A stretch of 50,546 bases of DNA from a virus, in IMG/VR virus record IMGVR_UViG_3300021180_000017, positions 1 to 50,546 of that record, one strand, 5' to 3'. A program made the translations under genes and the position numbers. Below the pieces are notes generated by a model. The model saw only the letters and a program-made list of their open reading frames with translations, did not search any database and was not told the origin of the DNA. Shown here piece after piece: positions 9,388-18,221 of the stretch; positions within the stretch are counted from its first letter, which is position 1, and each line of letters begins with the position of its first letter.

Positions 9388-9945
9388 TTACTGCGTAATC
9401 GGGGGCAGACCGCGGTAGAATACCCGGATACGGACGGCACCTGCGGTAAACGCAGTTGCAGTACCTGTAGCCGTAATATAATACGGGCCGGTAGCGTTAG
9501 CGGGTTGTGTACCCAGCAAACTGCCACCTTGGGCGCCACCAGCTGGAATACTCGTAGCACCGAAGTATTCAATGACAGAACCAGCACTGGCCATATGGGC
9601 CTGTGTCTCTGCATTGATAAGTGCGGTGGAATACCCGGAAGGAATCGTCGCACGATCCATCTGGATAAGACCGACACTCAGTGTACTAGCACCAGTAACG
9701 CCTGTTTCAACAACAAGTTCAACCTTCTCAATAATCAACTGACCAGTCGGGGGTGCCGGAAAGATCGTTGTATTCGAAATGATTAAAGGAGTTGCAGTCA
9801 GTGAAGTAAGAGTAGTCTGGGGAATAAGAACTTCGATAATCCTGTTAGGACCTTCGAAGGTGAATTCACCAGCTGTCTCTGGGATGGCTTTATCAGCACC
9901 AAACTGAATAAAGAGACCATCCGCATTAAGCCAATTTTGAGCCAT
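9388..9945 (-). CDS. Probable capsid decoration protein
   Basis: A 185-residue protein immediately downstream of the major capsid protein (10-nt gap). It starts MAQNWLNADGLFIQFGADKA and is followed by a beta-rich body with Ile/Thr-rich strands. No catalytic motif is seen. Position next to the capsid gene and composition suggest a head decoration or cement protein (inference). Downstream is a stable UUCG hairpin. Confidence 0.6.
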   Translation of the reverse strand: MAQNWLNADGLFIQFGADKAIPETAGEFTFEGPNRIIEVLIPQTTLTSLTATPLIISNTTIFPAPPTGQLIIEKVELVVETGVTGASTLSVGLIQMDRATIPSGYSTALINAETQAHMASAGSVIEYFGATSIPAGGAQGGSLLGTQPANATGPYYITATGTATAFTAGAVRIRVFYRGLPPITQ

Positions 9946-9955
9946 ATTATAATCC

Positions 9956-10930
9956 TTAGCTAGGCAAAGCAGATTTGCTGGTTAGAATTGTAACAAGGTT
10001 CTCAGGGCGGTACAATTTGAAACCCCATTCTGCGATGGTGAGATACTCATCTTGCTGGAGATCTTTGTTGAACTCCGTATACACAGTCGGCATCTGACGG
10101 AACGCACCCACTATGGGACAGGTATCGCCAGTCGTCGCTGAGAAGAAGTAGTTACACACACCGTTCGTGACGGAGACGGAGTTGATGGTTTCAGATCCAG
10201 AACCAGCCGTACCCGGTAGGGGAAGGTAGTTCGAGATGTAGATATCAAATCCATAGACGTTGAATACAAACTTAAACCCAGAAATACCACCTGAGACTGT
10301 CAAGTCGGTCCATTTCTGGACAGGCGAAATCAGCGACACGAGGTTAGCCTGAGTCTGAAGCGTATACGCAACAGAGGGATCAACAACCGCTACGAGGTTA
10401 TTCAGCGGGACATTCGCCTTGACCAGACCGATCTGGGCTTTGACGAAATCCTGAAGAGTAATGGTCTGGTTGGTACCAGAAGCCACCCAACGGTGAGAAG
10501 CGTTGTTAATTGTATTGAGACCACTAAGGGTTTGACCCGCGTTCATCTTTGAGAAGATGTTCGTTTCGACGGCTTCCATCAACGCACGATGTTGACGTGG
10601 CACGAATGCCGCGATAACGTCTTGGGCGTAGAAAGAGTCGCGTTTGAACTTCTCTGAGATGGCGTTAGCTGAGTACTTGTAGGTGTCAAACGCGAACTGG
10701 AAGTTACCAGTATCCATTGCGTTGTATTTGACAGCCTGTCCTTCGTTGAAGTCTGCAGTCTCTGCAGCACCAATCGAGGGAATATTCAGAGTATAACCAT
10801 CCGGGAAATCGGAGATGATTCGGACAAACTTCATGGCATTCAGATCGTCTAGAAGTAACTCTTTGATCTGACGAGACCAAAGGTTAGTCCTAATAAGATT
10901 CTGATTATTTGAGTCGGTAAAACCGGCCAT
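9956..10930 (-). CDS. Major capsid protein (HK97 fold)
   Basis: A 324-residue protein. The N-terminal half has LIRTNLWSRQIKELLLDDLN, an ETADFNEGQAVKYN block and SEKFKRDSFYAQD, all features of podoviral HK97-fold capsid proteins. PTVYTEFNKDLQQDEYL near the C-terminus is consistent with the P-domain end. It follows the scaffold gene and precedes decoration proteins, the standard order. AGGA lies upstream of the ATG at 10930-10928. Confidence 0.85.
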   Translation of the reverse strand: MAGFTDSNNQNLIRTNLWSRQIKELLLDDLNAMKFVRIISDFPDGYTLNIPSIGAAETADFNEGQAVKYNAMDTGNFQFAFDTYKYSANAISEKFKRDSFYAQDVIAAFVPRQHRALMEAVETNIFSKMNAGQTLSGLNTINNASHRWVASGTNQTITLQDFVKAQIGLVKANVPLNNLVAVVDPSVAYTLQTQANLVSLISPVQKWTDLTVSGGISGFKFVFNVYGFDIYISNYLPLPGTAGSGSETINSVSVTNGVCNYFFSATTGDTCPIVGAFRQMPTVYTEFNKDLQQDEYLTIAEWGFKLYRPENLVTILTSKSALPS

Positions 10931-10984
10931 TTCAGTATCCTAGCGTTGACTGCTTGGAAGGAGCCAACATATTAGAGTTTTGTT

Positions 10985-11728
10985 TTATCCATAAAATGCC
11001 TTTTCGCCTAATTCTAGGACGTCATTCTGCATCTGGACAGCGGTTTTGGGATCTAACCACGCAGCAGGATCTTTCTTTTTAAGCGAGAGGTAGTAATTCC
11101 AATCTCGCTTCTCTCCACCTCTCGGTAAGAAACTGTCATTCCTTTGAGTTCTCGGGGGAGTCAGTTGATTCTGAGTCGTCTGCTGGTTGAGTCCTAACGT
11201 GTTGAAAAACGCCGTAGGAGACTTCTTAGCAAGACGATCGATGTCTTCTGCTGTTAGTTCTAATGATTCCATTTGTTCCTTAAGGACAGTCTGGTAATTA
11301 CTACCGAATTGTTCCTTTAGTTTTCGTTGAACCTGATTGAAATTCTCGGTCTCTTTATCTTGCTGTTTAGTCTGGACTATCTCAGTCTGGATAAGAGATT
11401 TGATTTCATTCATGTCAACAGCCGGCTTCTTCTCTAGATCATTCATCACGGGTGAGGGAGTATTATTATCTATCTTTGCAATCTCTAGTCGGTCTATGAG
11501 ATCCTGCAGTTTAGCCTGAGCCTTGCTTTCCTCGAGAACACGACGATAATCTGTGTTGATCTCGTCTTGTCTCTTCGTAAGCGTATCGATGTATACATCA
11601 GCCTCGAATTTACCACGTGCAAGGTCTTGCACTGTCTTAAACTTCTTGCCTTCTCCAACTAATTCGGAGAGGTAATCTTTATTCGGGTCTGATGCCGGGG
11701 CGGAGTTCTGGTCGAACAGCGTGTTCAT
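10985..11728 (-). CDS. Capsid assembly scaffold protein
   Basis: A 247-residue highly charged, helical protein with no hydrophobic core, as expected of a scaffold. The N-terminus has ELVGEGKKFKTVQDLARGKFEAD, the signature seen in many podoviral scaffolds; the centre is a long coiled coil; the C-terminus is WLDPKTAVQMQNDVLELGEKAFYG. It is adjacent to the capsid gene and preceded by AAAGGATAACA. It should guide procapsid assembly and then be released. Confidence 0.85.
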   Translation of the reverse strand: MNTLFDQNSAPASDPNKDYLSELVGEGKKFKTVQDLARGKFEADVYIDTLTKRQDEINTDYRRVLEESKAQAKLQDLIDRLEIAKIDNNTPSPVMNDLEKKPAVDMNEIKSLIQTEIVQTKQQDKETENFNQVQRKLKEQFGSNYQTVLKEQMESLELTAEDIDRLAKKSPTAFFNTLGLNQQTTQNQLTPPRTQRNDSFLPRGGEKRDWNYYLSLKKKDPAAWLDPKTAVQMQNDVLELGEKAFYG

Positions 11729-11984
11729 TGTTATCCTTTATGTCAAGGTTTAGTAACGTTAAGTATTCATTAAGACAAGACATATACCCGTTGGCATGTG
11801 CCTGTCTGTAAGCCCAGTTAGGATTGTCGTATACCTTAGGACTTGTCTCTCTCAGAGAGAGATTATCTTTGTCTTTCTGGATGATTTCTTTCAATCTTTC
11901 CAGAATTAACGAAGAACGAAGGTCTTTTTCAAACGCCTTCTTGTCTTCTTCAGTCTTTAAGTGCTGGGTCCATGCACTGATCAT
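11679..11984 (-). CDS. Hypothetical protein upstream of scaffold
   Basis: A 101-residue charged protein beginning MISAWTQHLKTEEDKKAFEK, which resembles a small conserved family next to portal genes. The motif W...L....E...F...L..S..LERL suggests a helical protein. It overlaps the scaffold start by 50 nt, with AAGGAATTACA before its ATG. Function unknown; a head-completion role is plausible from location. Confidence 0.7.
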   Translation of the reverse strand: MISAWTQHLKTEEDKKAFEKDLRSSLILERLKEIIQKDKDNLSLRETSPKVYDNPNWAYRQAHANGYMSCLNEYLTLLNLDIKDNNEHAVRPELRPGIRPE

Positions 11985-11993
11985 TGTAATTCC

Positions 11994-12146
11994 TTAGTTA
12001 GGTTCTGTTCGTTCACCTGGACCTGGAGCTTTATTCTCGACTCCGTCGAGTTTACCCGCGACGTGTTTCTTGACTTTTTCTTTTCCTGGTTTAGGGAATG
12101 ACTCATGCATCTGATTCATTCCTTCCATTCCGGTATATCCTGGCAT
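11994..12146 (-). CDS. 50-residue basic hypothetical protein
   Basis: The ORF from ATG 12146-12144 reads MPGYTGMEGMNQMHESFPKP then a Lys-rich KEKVKKHVAGKLDG and a Pro-rich end. Its ATG overlaps the portal stop (TAATG), so it is expressed by coupling. Short size and lack of motifs leave function open. Confidence 0.65.
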   Translation of the reverse strand: MPGYTGMEGMNQMHESFPKPGKEKVKKHVAGKLDGVENKAPGPGERTEPN

Positions 12147-14029
12147 TACTGTGTTCCTAATGTTCCTGTTGGAGTTGCGTTAGCTGGAGGATTACGTTGT
12201 AATCCAAAGCCAGGTCTAACGGGTTGGGGTGATTGTTGGGGAGGTTGGATACTCCCGTCAACGTCATAGTCGTGTCCTATACCTGTAGCCGTACCAGTCT
12301 CCTGATGGAGCTGTTCTTCCAACGCCTGGACTTGTCTCTGTCCATCAGCCTGTTCTGCCAAAGCGATGTACGGAGTCATGACGTTGTAGTCCTTTAAGTT
12401 AAAGACATCCTCGATGATCTTGGCTAACTTGATTGTACTGAAATGTGGTTGTACAGTCGGCCAAAGACCACTTCCTGTTAATGAAGTTAAATTCTGGATG
12501 AGTTCTGCCTGTTCGGCGAAATGTCTGGCTGCGACGGGTTTGATCCGTCCAATTCCTGTAATGTCTTGGACGGTAAGTGTCTGGAAAGTCGCCATCTTGA
12601 ATTCGTCGTCAAAGACACGAATGGCGGTTGTTCCTGTGAAATTCCTTCTAGACAATTCAAGCATGGCGTTAAGAAGTGGCTCAAGCATCTGTTCTTCGAA
12701 CTGTTTAATCTTGTTCTGAAAGACACGAGATGCGGCATTCTCTAATCTCTGGACTTCGTATTTAGTCTTCTCACCCGGAGAACGAAAGCCCATGGCTTCC
12801 TTGGGAGCTCCAGCCATCTCTTCCATAGTGTTGGCGAGATACCCGACCTCCATGTTACTTTGCATGATCTGGACGTCAGGTTGGACGAGTTCGACCTTGC
12901 CTTCATCTGACGTGAATATCTTCTCACCTGGTTGCCACGTATACTCGTCGACGAAGCCTGTAATCATCTGAACTGGATAAGTCACCAAATCCCAGATATC
13001 AGCCTTCATGTTCTCTACGTGGTCCATCCGGTATTGCATACCCACGAGGTTGTCCAGAGGACCCATTCCCCAAAGATTATCCTGCTTCTTTCGCCATGGC
13101 ACGTGATATATTGGTGCATAACCGAAGAAGCTGGCGTTAGGCACATTGTTGACCAACTTATGACGATCAACGATAGTGATGACACGGTTCTTCTCAAATT
13201 GATCGGTGTAATGATCATACCAGTCTCCGTAATAGGTCAGGACTTCTACGTAATCAGACTGGAGATAAGCCCGGAAGGATGAGAAACCATCCATCGCATA
13301 AAGACGATCCTTCTGACTCCAATCGCCAGAAAACGTCCTGGCGTGGAATCTGATCTTCTTCATGTAATCGTATAATTCTTGATACGTCTCTCTGTTTTCA
13401 TCGTTAGATAACTTCTCAAGCATAGCCCGGAGTTCACCCATCCCGATGATGGAACGGACGAACTTAGGAGATTCCAGGAAGTTTGGAGCCGTCGGGTTCA
13501 TCACGATATCTAACGGTGATATCCTACGAACACTTGGTCCGACGAAACCTACCTGAGTTCCGTCTTTTGTTTTTACTCGAAGATCCATCCACTCTACGGT
13601 GGCGAAGCAATTCCCGAAGTCGATGTAGTCTTCAATGATCTTATCCATCTCTTGCTTGAAGAGAATCTGGTCTGTACACCATCCGATATATGAAGTAATT
13701 GCGTTAGCCTTATCGACAGAGTTATCATCCTGCTGGTCTGCCAACCAAATCAACCACTGGGATTGTGTCGGGAAGAGTGTGGCTGTGTAGTTCGACATGA
13801 GATTGTCACGGATCTGACACAACTTCGGAATGGTAGTGCTATTCTTCCAGGGAGTCTGCGAAGACGTCGTCTGTTTCGTATCTGTGGCGTAGACGTACCT
13901 TCGGATTTCTTCCTTCTCGTTCTTCCAGATAGTTCTTAGTGTATCCCATTGGATAAACCTCTCAGTCAGACGTGTGGCAAGTAAGTCAGGAGATAGTATA
14001 TTTACGAGTTCTTCGACTTTACCAGTTAT
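12146..14029 (-). CDS. Portal protein; apparent ATA start codon
   Basis: A 627-residue head-to-tail connector. The region from about 14020 to 13800 clearly encodes portal sequence (KVEELVNILSPDLLATR, then PWKNSTTIPKLCQIRDNL). Yet there is no ATG, GTG or TTG in frame between the upstream in-frame stop, which is the TerL TGA at 14053-14051, and a TTG at 13822 that lies inside this block. The best start is ATA at 14029-14027, eight bases after GGAG (14041-14038). The family's usual length of 600-700 residues supports it. Alternatives are a one-base error or frameshift joining a GTG at 14054 that overlaps the TerL stop. The protein forms the dodecameric DNA channel. Confidence 0.88.
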   Translation of the reverse strand: MTGKVEELVNILSPDLLATRLTERFIQWDTLRTIWKNEKEEIRRYVYATDTKQTTSSQTPWKNSTTIPKLCQIRDNLMSNYTATLFPTQSQWLIWLADQQDDNSVDKANAITSYIGWCTDQILFKQEMDKIIEDYIDFGNCFATVEWMDLRVKTKDGTQVGFVGPSVRRISPLDIVMNPTAPNFLESPKFVRSIIGMGELRAMLEKLSNDENRETYQELYDYMKKIRFHARTFSGDWSQKDRLYAMDGFSSFRAYLQSDYVEVLTYYGDWYDHYTDQFEKNRVITIVDRHKLVNNVPNASFFGYAPIYHVPWRKKQDNLWGMGPLDNLVGMQYRMDHVENMKADIWDLVTYPVQMITGFVDEYTWQPGEKIFTSDEGKVELVQPDVQIMQSNMEVGYLANTMEEMAGAPKEAMGFRSPGEKTKYEVQRLENAASRVFQNKIKQFEEQMLEPLLNAMLELSRRNFTGTTAIRVFDDEFKMATFQTLTVQDITGIGRIKPVAARHFAEQAELIQNLTSLTGSGLWPTVQPHFSTIKLAKIIEDVFNLKDYNVMTPYIALAEQADGQRQVQALEEQLHQETGTATGIGHDYDVDGSIQPPQQSPQPVRPGFGLQRNPPANATPTGTLGTQ

Positions 14030-14050
14030 GACACATACTCCAAAGTTTCG

Positions 14051-15622
14051 TCACGCGACGCCGCCGTATCTAGAATGAAATTGAAATGAATTAGGTTTAT
14101 CCGCCACTGCTCTGTACATATTCAACGGAGGTACTGCGAAATCAACCGCCGCAGAAAGGGCGTCTTTGATGTCGTCATGGGGAGGTTTCTGGTAGAGGAG
14201 TTCTTCTTCAAGTAGTTGGGTATTTCCTGATTGGTAATGCCATATCTGACGATTGGCGTACTTAGGTTCGAGAATAGTAAGGATACGTTCTTCCTTCGTT
14301 CCTTGCCAACGTGAAGGTGAAGACTCGTCGATAGCAAGACTCAACCCGTACTTCCGGATGTAATTCTCTTTCAGGTCTTTCACAATGACTGACTGGGCTG
14401 CCGTGATTTCACAACGGATCTTACGGTACCCCCATTTATTGTAAGTCGCGAGAATATGATTGAAGTACTCGGATATCTTATCCGTCTTAAACCGATCTAT
14501 CTCAAGGATGTAATAATTATTAGTGCCGTCGACACCGATGACGACAATACTCGTACTGTCCGATCTGTTTGCAGTCGTGTACGCGAAGTCAATCGCGGCT
14601 ACGACGTTGAGGCGTTCTCGTTTGAAAAACCACTGTCCGTCTTTACGTCCTAGGTAATTGCTGTCGTAGTACTGGAATTGATCTCTCTTGATCGGGGCGG
14701 AATCTACGTCTTGAGGGTTGTTGTAGTATTGAGCCCTGAAGTGAACCTTGTTATCGAATTTGCTTCTCTTCTCGGCAAGAACCTTCTCGTCGAAGCCATA
14801 CCACTTCCCGTCTGGGTTACGTGACCGTGGCCAGAGGAATTGTCCTGTTCCATCCCCGGCTGTTTCAACTTCCCGTTGAAAAACATCAAACAGTGGTTCA
14901 GACTTCTTGATATTTCCGAATTCATCATACTCGTCGACTTCCATCTCCATCAGGTTGGAATACAAGTCCAACGGATGGTATCTAGTCCCTACGACCCATT
15001 CTTGAGACCCGACTCCTTCGACTGCCGTGAGATACCCGTACTGTGCAAGAACCTTCGCACGAGTGTCTTCGAGGTAAGCGTTGTTAACCACAACGACGTC
15101 ATCAAGAACAGTAATATCTGAGTGAAGACCAACAATATTAGAGGTAAGACCCGCAGTAAATATGGAGGGGTCGCGGATAGCATCAGCCTTCCTTTGTGGG
15201 TGATCGACGGAGATTTCCCGTTGTGTCCATTGTTCTCGTTTGGCCTCTTCTGATAGAACCATGTCAGGCCAATACAACCTGTAGTTATCCGAAGTAAGAA
15301 TATCTTTTATGAACTTCAACTGTTTGACAGCAAGGTTACTTGTGCTTGAGATATACAGGATGCGCAAAGAAGGGTTCTTAGTAAGTTCCCATGCACATCT
15401 GTACGCTACCAACGCAGACTTCATGTGGTCTCGAGGCAGAAGAAGTAACTGATGAGACTTCTTACTCGAAGAAGTCCACCAGGATATTACTTCCCTGTGG
15501 ATATTACCCAACCAACGACGTGGATGGACTAACTTGATGAATTCCTCTAAGTCTGACTCAGCGAGGAGACGTCTGGCGTCTCTGGCTGCCTCTACGTCAG
15601 ATTTCTTTTTTCGGCCTGCCAC
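14051..15622 (-). CDS. terL: Terminase large subunit
   Basis: A 523-residue packaging motor. The ATPase domain has a Walker A-like LLPRDHMKS near residue 60 and a Walker B segment ITVLDDVVV near residue 170. The nuclease domain shows VVAAIDFAYTTANRSDST (first catalytic Asp) near residue 340 and HDDIKDALSAA near the C-terminus (last Asp). It cuts and packages concatemeric DNA through the portal. A 39-residue ORF overlaps its 5' end; no convincing small subunit was identified. Confidence 0.93.
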   Translation of the reverse strand: MAGRKKKSDVEAARDARRLLAESDLEEFIKLVHPRRWLGNIHREVISWWTSSSKKSHQLLLLPRDHMKSALVAYRCAWELTKNPSLRILYISSTSNLAVKQLKFIKDILTSDNYRLYWPDMVLSEEAKREQWTQREISVDHPQRKADAIRDPSIFTAGLTSNIVGLHSDITVLDDVVVVNNAYLEDTRAKVLAQYGYLTAVEGVGSQEWVVGTRYHPLDLYSNLMEMEVDEYDEFGNIKKSEPLFDVFQREVETAGDGTGQFLWPRSRNPDGKWYGFDEKVLAEKRSKFDNKVHFRAQYYNNPQDVDSAPIKRDQFQYYDSNYLGRKDGQWFFKRERLNVVAAIDFAYTTANRSDSTSIVVIGVDGTNNYYILEIDRFKTDKISEYFNHILATYNKWGYRKIRCEITAAQSVIVKDLKENYIRKYGLSLAIDESSPSRWQGTKEERILTILEPKYANRQIWHYQSGNTQLLEEELLYQKPPHDDIKDALSAAVDFAVPPLNMYRAVADKPNSFQFHSRYGGVA

Positions 15623-15716
15623 CTAGTTGTCCTAGTGTTTTAGCATGTTTGGAGATGCTTGCTGGTTTTTGTTTGGTAACAACAGTATGCTTGCTGGTTT
15701 TAGGTCTTGGAGTCAT
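15597..15716 (-). CDS. 39-residue basic protein overlapping terL
   Basis: ATG 15716-15714 opens a frame of 39 residues ending LGQLGGRPKKEI that overlaps the terL start by 26 nt. The LGGRPKK ending resembles an AT-hook-like basic patch, and the neighbouring upstream protein ends with a related LSKLGGHARAA motif. Two of the three 12-bp repeats at 15656-15730 lie inside it. No strong ribosome site is visible, so it may be coupled to the upstream gene. A DNA-binding role is only a guess. Confidence 0.5.
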   Translation of the reverse strand: MTPRPKTSKHTVVTKQKPASISKHAKTLGQLGGRPKKEI

Positions 15717-15730
15717 CGTGCTTGCTGGTT
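15656..15730 (-). repeat. Three direct copies of a 12-bp sequence
   Basis: AACCAGCAAGCA (minus strand) occurs at 15730-15719, 15699-15688 and 15667-15656, spaced 31 and 32 bp, about three helical turns apart. The copies fall in different reading frames (TSKH, PASI), so they are not a protein repeat. Location just before terL makes a packaging or regulatory site possible (inference). Confidence 0.7.
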
Positions 15731-16943
15731 ATTTCTTTTTAGGGTTCCAACGTGTATTGGCGGCTACCGTGGCGATGTTCGTTCTTTGTTTAGCTGATAA
15801 TGCTGCTGCTCTGGCGTGTCCACCTAGTTTAGACAGAACTGCCGCTGCTTTTCGGACATCCTCTGGAGTGACGTGTCTTTCAGGAGGTTGTTTCCTGATG
15901 ATACTTTCGTGTTCTTCCCGCCACTTCCCTTCACGTCCTCCGAAGATTAATACAGGAGGTGGTGTAACAGGAGTTAGTAACGGAACCTGATTGACAAAAA
16001 AGACATCAGGTCTTGGAGGAGAAACCGGAACCGGCCAATCGTAATTGATTGGCGGTAAAGGCGTGATTGCAACCTTCAGACTTGGATTAAACCAAAATCC
16101 ATCGATAGGTTGAGGTGTTCTAGGATTAGGCCAGTCGTATTGATTATGAGGCAGATTAGCCGGAGGCTGTACCTGCTGGACCCAAATCCAAGTTTCGTCT
16201 AGTCTTGGAGGTTGTCCCGGAAGGGGCCAACTATACTGATTAAACGGAAAGGCAGTTTCAGTCTCTGGGAAGTACCAGACCCATGTTTCATCAGGTCTTG
16301 GATATTGTCCAGGTAAAGACCAATCGTATTGGTTCTTGCCCATCACTGGCGGAGGGATATTCGCCGGTGTTGTAGTCGTACTCCACGTCTGATCTAGACG
16401 GAAAGGCTGTATCGGTAGTGACCAGTCGTAATTGTTATTCGGATGAAAGAACTGGAACGGCGGAAGGTTATTCCCCGCTTCTACCCAAGTCGCATCTATT
16501 CTGTAATTAGGAATAGGCAGCGGCCAATCAGTCTGCCTAAACGGTTGGTTTAGTAAGAAGTTATTACCAGATTCTACCCAGGTCTGGTCGATACGGAATG
16601 GTTGGACTGGGTTAGGCCAGTCGTACTGGTTCTTACCCATAACCGGAGGTGGTATACTTCCGGGTGTTCTACTCCAAATCCATGTCTCGTCTAATCTAGA
16701 CGGTTGAACAGGAAGTGGCCAGTCTTGTTGTCTTAGAATTAAGAAACTAAGTAACGGAGGGAAGTTATTCCCTGACTCCATCCAAGTCTCATCGAGACGA
16801 TTAGGAGGAGTCGGTAACGGCCAATCTTGTTGATTAAACGGTTTAACCGGAGGAGGAACACTCGCCGGTATTTCCGTCGTTATCGTCAGAGGACTCCAAA
16901 CAACCGTATTCGGATTAGTATATAACGGTGCTCGGAATGTCAT
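15729..16943 (-). CDS. Pro/Trp-rich tandem repeat protein
   Basis: A 404-residue protein, nearly all of it about nine imperfect repeats of 25-35 residues. Each is centred on a motif close to Q/Y-DWPLP..P.RLDETW, with linkers such as NIPPPVMGKNQ and ESGNNFPP. A final 60-residue tail is basic and ends LSKLGGHARAAALSAKQR and NTRWNPKKK. There is no signal peptide or membrane segment. The repeats suggest an extended structural or decoration protein. It is read as virion-associated because it starts the block before terL, but the function is unknown. Confidence 0.75.
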   Translation of the reverse strand: MTFRAPLYTNPNTVVWSPLTITTEIPASVPPPVKPFNQQDWPLPTPPNRLDETWMESGNNFPPLLSFLILRQQDWPLPVQPSRLDETWIWSRTPGSIPPPVMGKNQYDWPNPVQPFRIDQTWVESGNNFLLNQPFRQTDWPLPIPNYRIDATWVEAGNNLPPFQFFHPNNNYDWSLPIQPFRLDQTWSTTTTPANIPPPVMGKNQYDWSLPGQYPRPDETWVWYFPETETAFPFNQYSWPLPGQPPRLDETWIWVQQVQPPANLPHNQYDWPNPRTPQPIDGFWFNPSLKVAITPLPPINYDWPVPVSPPRPDVFFVNQVPLLTPVTPPPVLIFGGREGKWREEHESIIRKQPPERHVTPEDVRKAAAVLSKLGGHARAAALSAKQRTNIATVAANTRWNPKKK

Positions 16944-16944
16944 G

Positions 16945-17733
16945 TTACAACATTATTTGTGGATAAAGAATATCCGTAATAGGAGAACTCAGAAAACTAA
17001 GGTCAAACGTGTGCGGATACCAGAAGGACCAAGGATCCATCCCCCATCGGAAAAGTTCAGGGACCGACAAAAACGCCGTCGAGAACATCACCGCACTCAT
17101 GTCCCCCAAGGTCGGTAGACCGAACGGGATGATGTTGCCAACTTCGTAAGTGCCGTTCGGCGCTGTGGGGGCAGAGATGGTGAACGCAGTCGCTGTATTA
17201 AAATTTCCGTTTGAAAGATTAACTACGACCGCGTTGGCTTTCGTTCCGTTGATGCTGACGGCCAGAAAGAAAGGAATGCCGGGAGTGTTCGTGAAGGCGA
17301 AGTTTTGCCAAGGAATAGTGGTGTTGGTGCTTGCACAGCGGACAAACAATGGCCCCGTGCCGCATCCCAAAAAAGCCCCCGCGTCGGTCGTGCTGGTTCC
17401 TAATAATGCTTGATTGGTGCTGATCGATGTAAATTTGGCAATGCACGCCAGAGTTATCGTTTGATCGTTCGTTGTCGGGTTGCCGCTGAATGTCCAAGCA
17501 TCTGTCGAACTGCTGAATTTGCAAGCGGGACCGAGCTGGCTATCTATCAGGGAAGTTGGTGTACCAGCCTTCGCACCGGCCTTCCCAGTCAACAAATTGG
17601 TAAAAGCACCCCCACTCGCGATTGCCGAAAGGCGAACTGTGGCACCTTTCACCGCCAAATGCGTTGGATCAAACCCCGGATTGCCACCGGGGAATGCGAA
17701 CGGTGAAAGCCGCTTAAGGAGTACGCGCGCCAT
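16945..17733 (-). CDS. LamG/concanavalin-like domain protein
   Basis: A 262-residue protein. The central region (about 75-215) alternates short beta strands with TITLACIAKF, GTYEVGNI and a final VPELFRWGMDPWSFWYP, the pattern of LamG-like jelly-roll domains in phage proteins. Such domains bind carbohydrate, so a host-surface or capsid-decorating adhesin is likely. Its base usage looks more like that of the next two genes than of the rest of the late unit. Assignment is by pattern only. Confidence 0.65.
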   Translation of the reverse strand: MARVLLKRLSPFAFPGGNPGFDPTHLAVKGATVRLSAIASGGAFTNLLTGKAGAKAGTPTSLIDSQLGPACKFSSSTDAWTFSGNPTTNDQTITLACIAKFTSISTNQALLGTSTTDAGAFLGCGTGPLFVRCASTNTTIPWQNFAFTNTPGIPFFLAVSINGTKANAVVVNLSNGNFNTATAFTISAPTAPNGTYEVGNIIPFGLPTLGDMSAVMFSTAFLSVPELFRWGMDPWSFWYPHTFDLSFLSSPITDILYPQIML

Positions 17734-18221
17734 TAACTGGTCTGCAAATTATAGGTCTTGTACTTGACTGTCTGCGTGCCGCTCGTCAGCGTGAAGCCTG
17801 AGTTGTTCTGGATTGCAACCCGGAACGATCCAGGAGGAATAATGATCTGCTGGGCAAATCCATACATGTTAGTTGTGGCCGCAACAGCTGGGATTCCGAC
17901 CGTGGCGCACGGCGGAAATGCTGGTGTCAAGCTCGCTGCCGTACCATTGGTAAATTGATTGTCGCCATAATGCGTTCCATCCTCATTGAGAGCATAAATC
18001 CAGAATGCAAAATTAGCACCCGCTACAACCGTGCTCGACGCAATTGCCAATAGGTACGATATGTCCATGAACATATCTAGGTTAGTGCCGTTGGTGATAT
18101 CCGAGACACTTGAAACAACAGTCTGCCCGTTAGTCATGCTCGCCATGTCGGCAGAGTTGATAAGCGTTGTCCACGTAAGGCCAGCGCCATTACCTGCAAT
18201 CCATTGTGCATGAGTCGTCAT
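17733..18221 (-). CDS. Structural protein of unknown function
   Basis: A 162-residue protein beginning MTTHAQWIAGNGAGLTW. The body is beta-rich (VAGANFAFWIYALNEDGTHY, PPGSFRVAIQNNSG), suggesting a jelly-roll module. It is coupled at both ends to its neighbours (start overlaps the stop of the 157-residue gene; stop abuts the LamG gene). A fibre, decoration or adhesin subunit is likely. Confidence 0.6.
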   Translation of the reverse strand: MTTHAQWIAGNGAGLTWTTLINSADMASMTNGQTVVSSVSDITNGTNLDMFMDISYLLAIASSTVVAGANFAFWIYALNEDGTHYGDNQFTNGTAASLTPAFPPCATVGIPAVAATTNMYGFAQQIIIPPGSFRVAIQNNSGFTLTSGTQTVKYKTYNLQTS

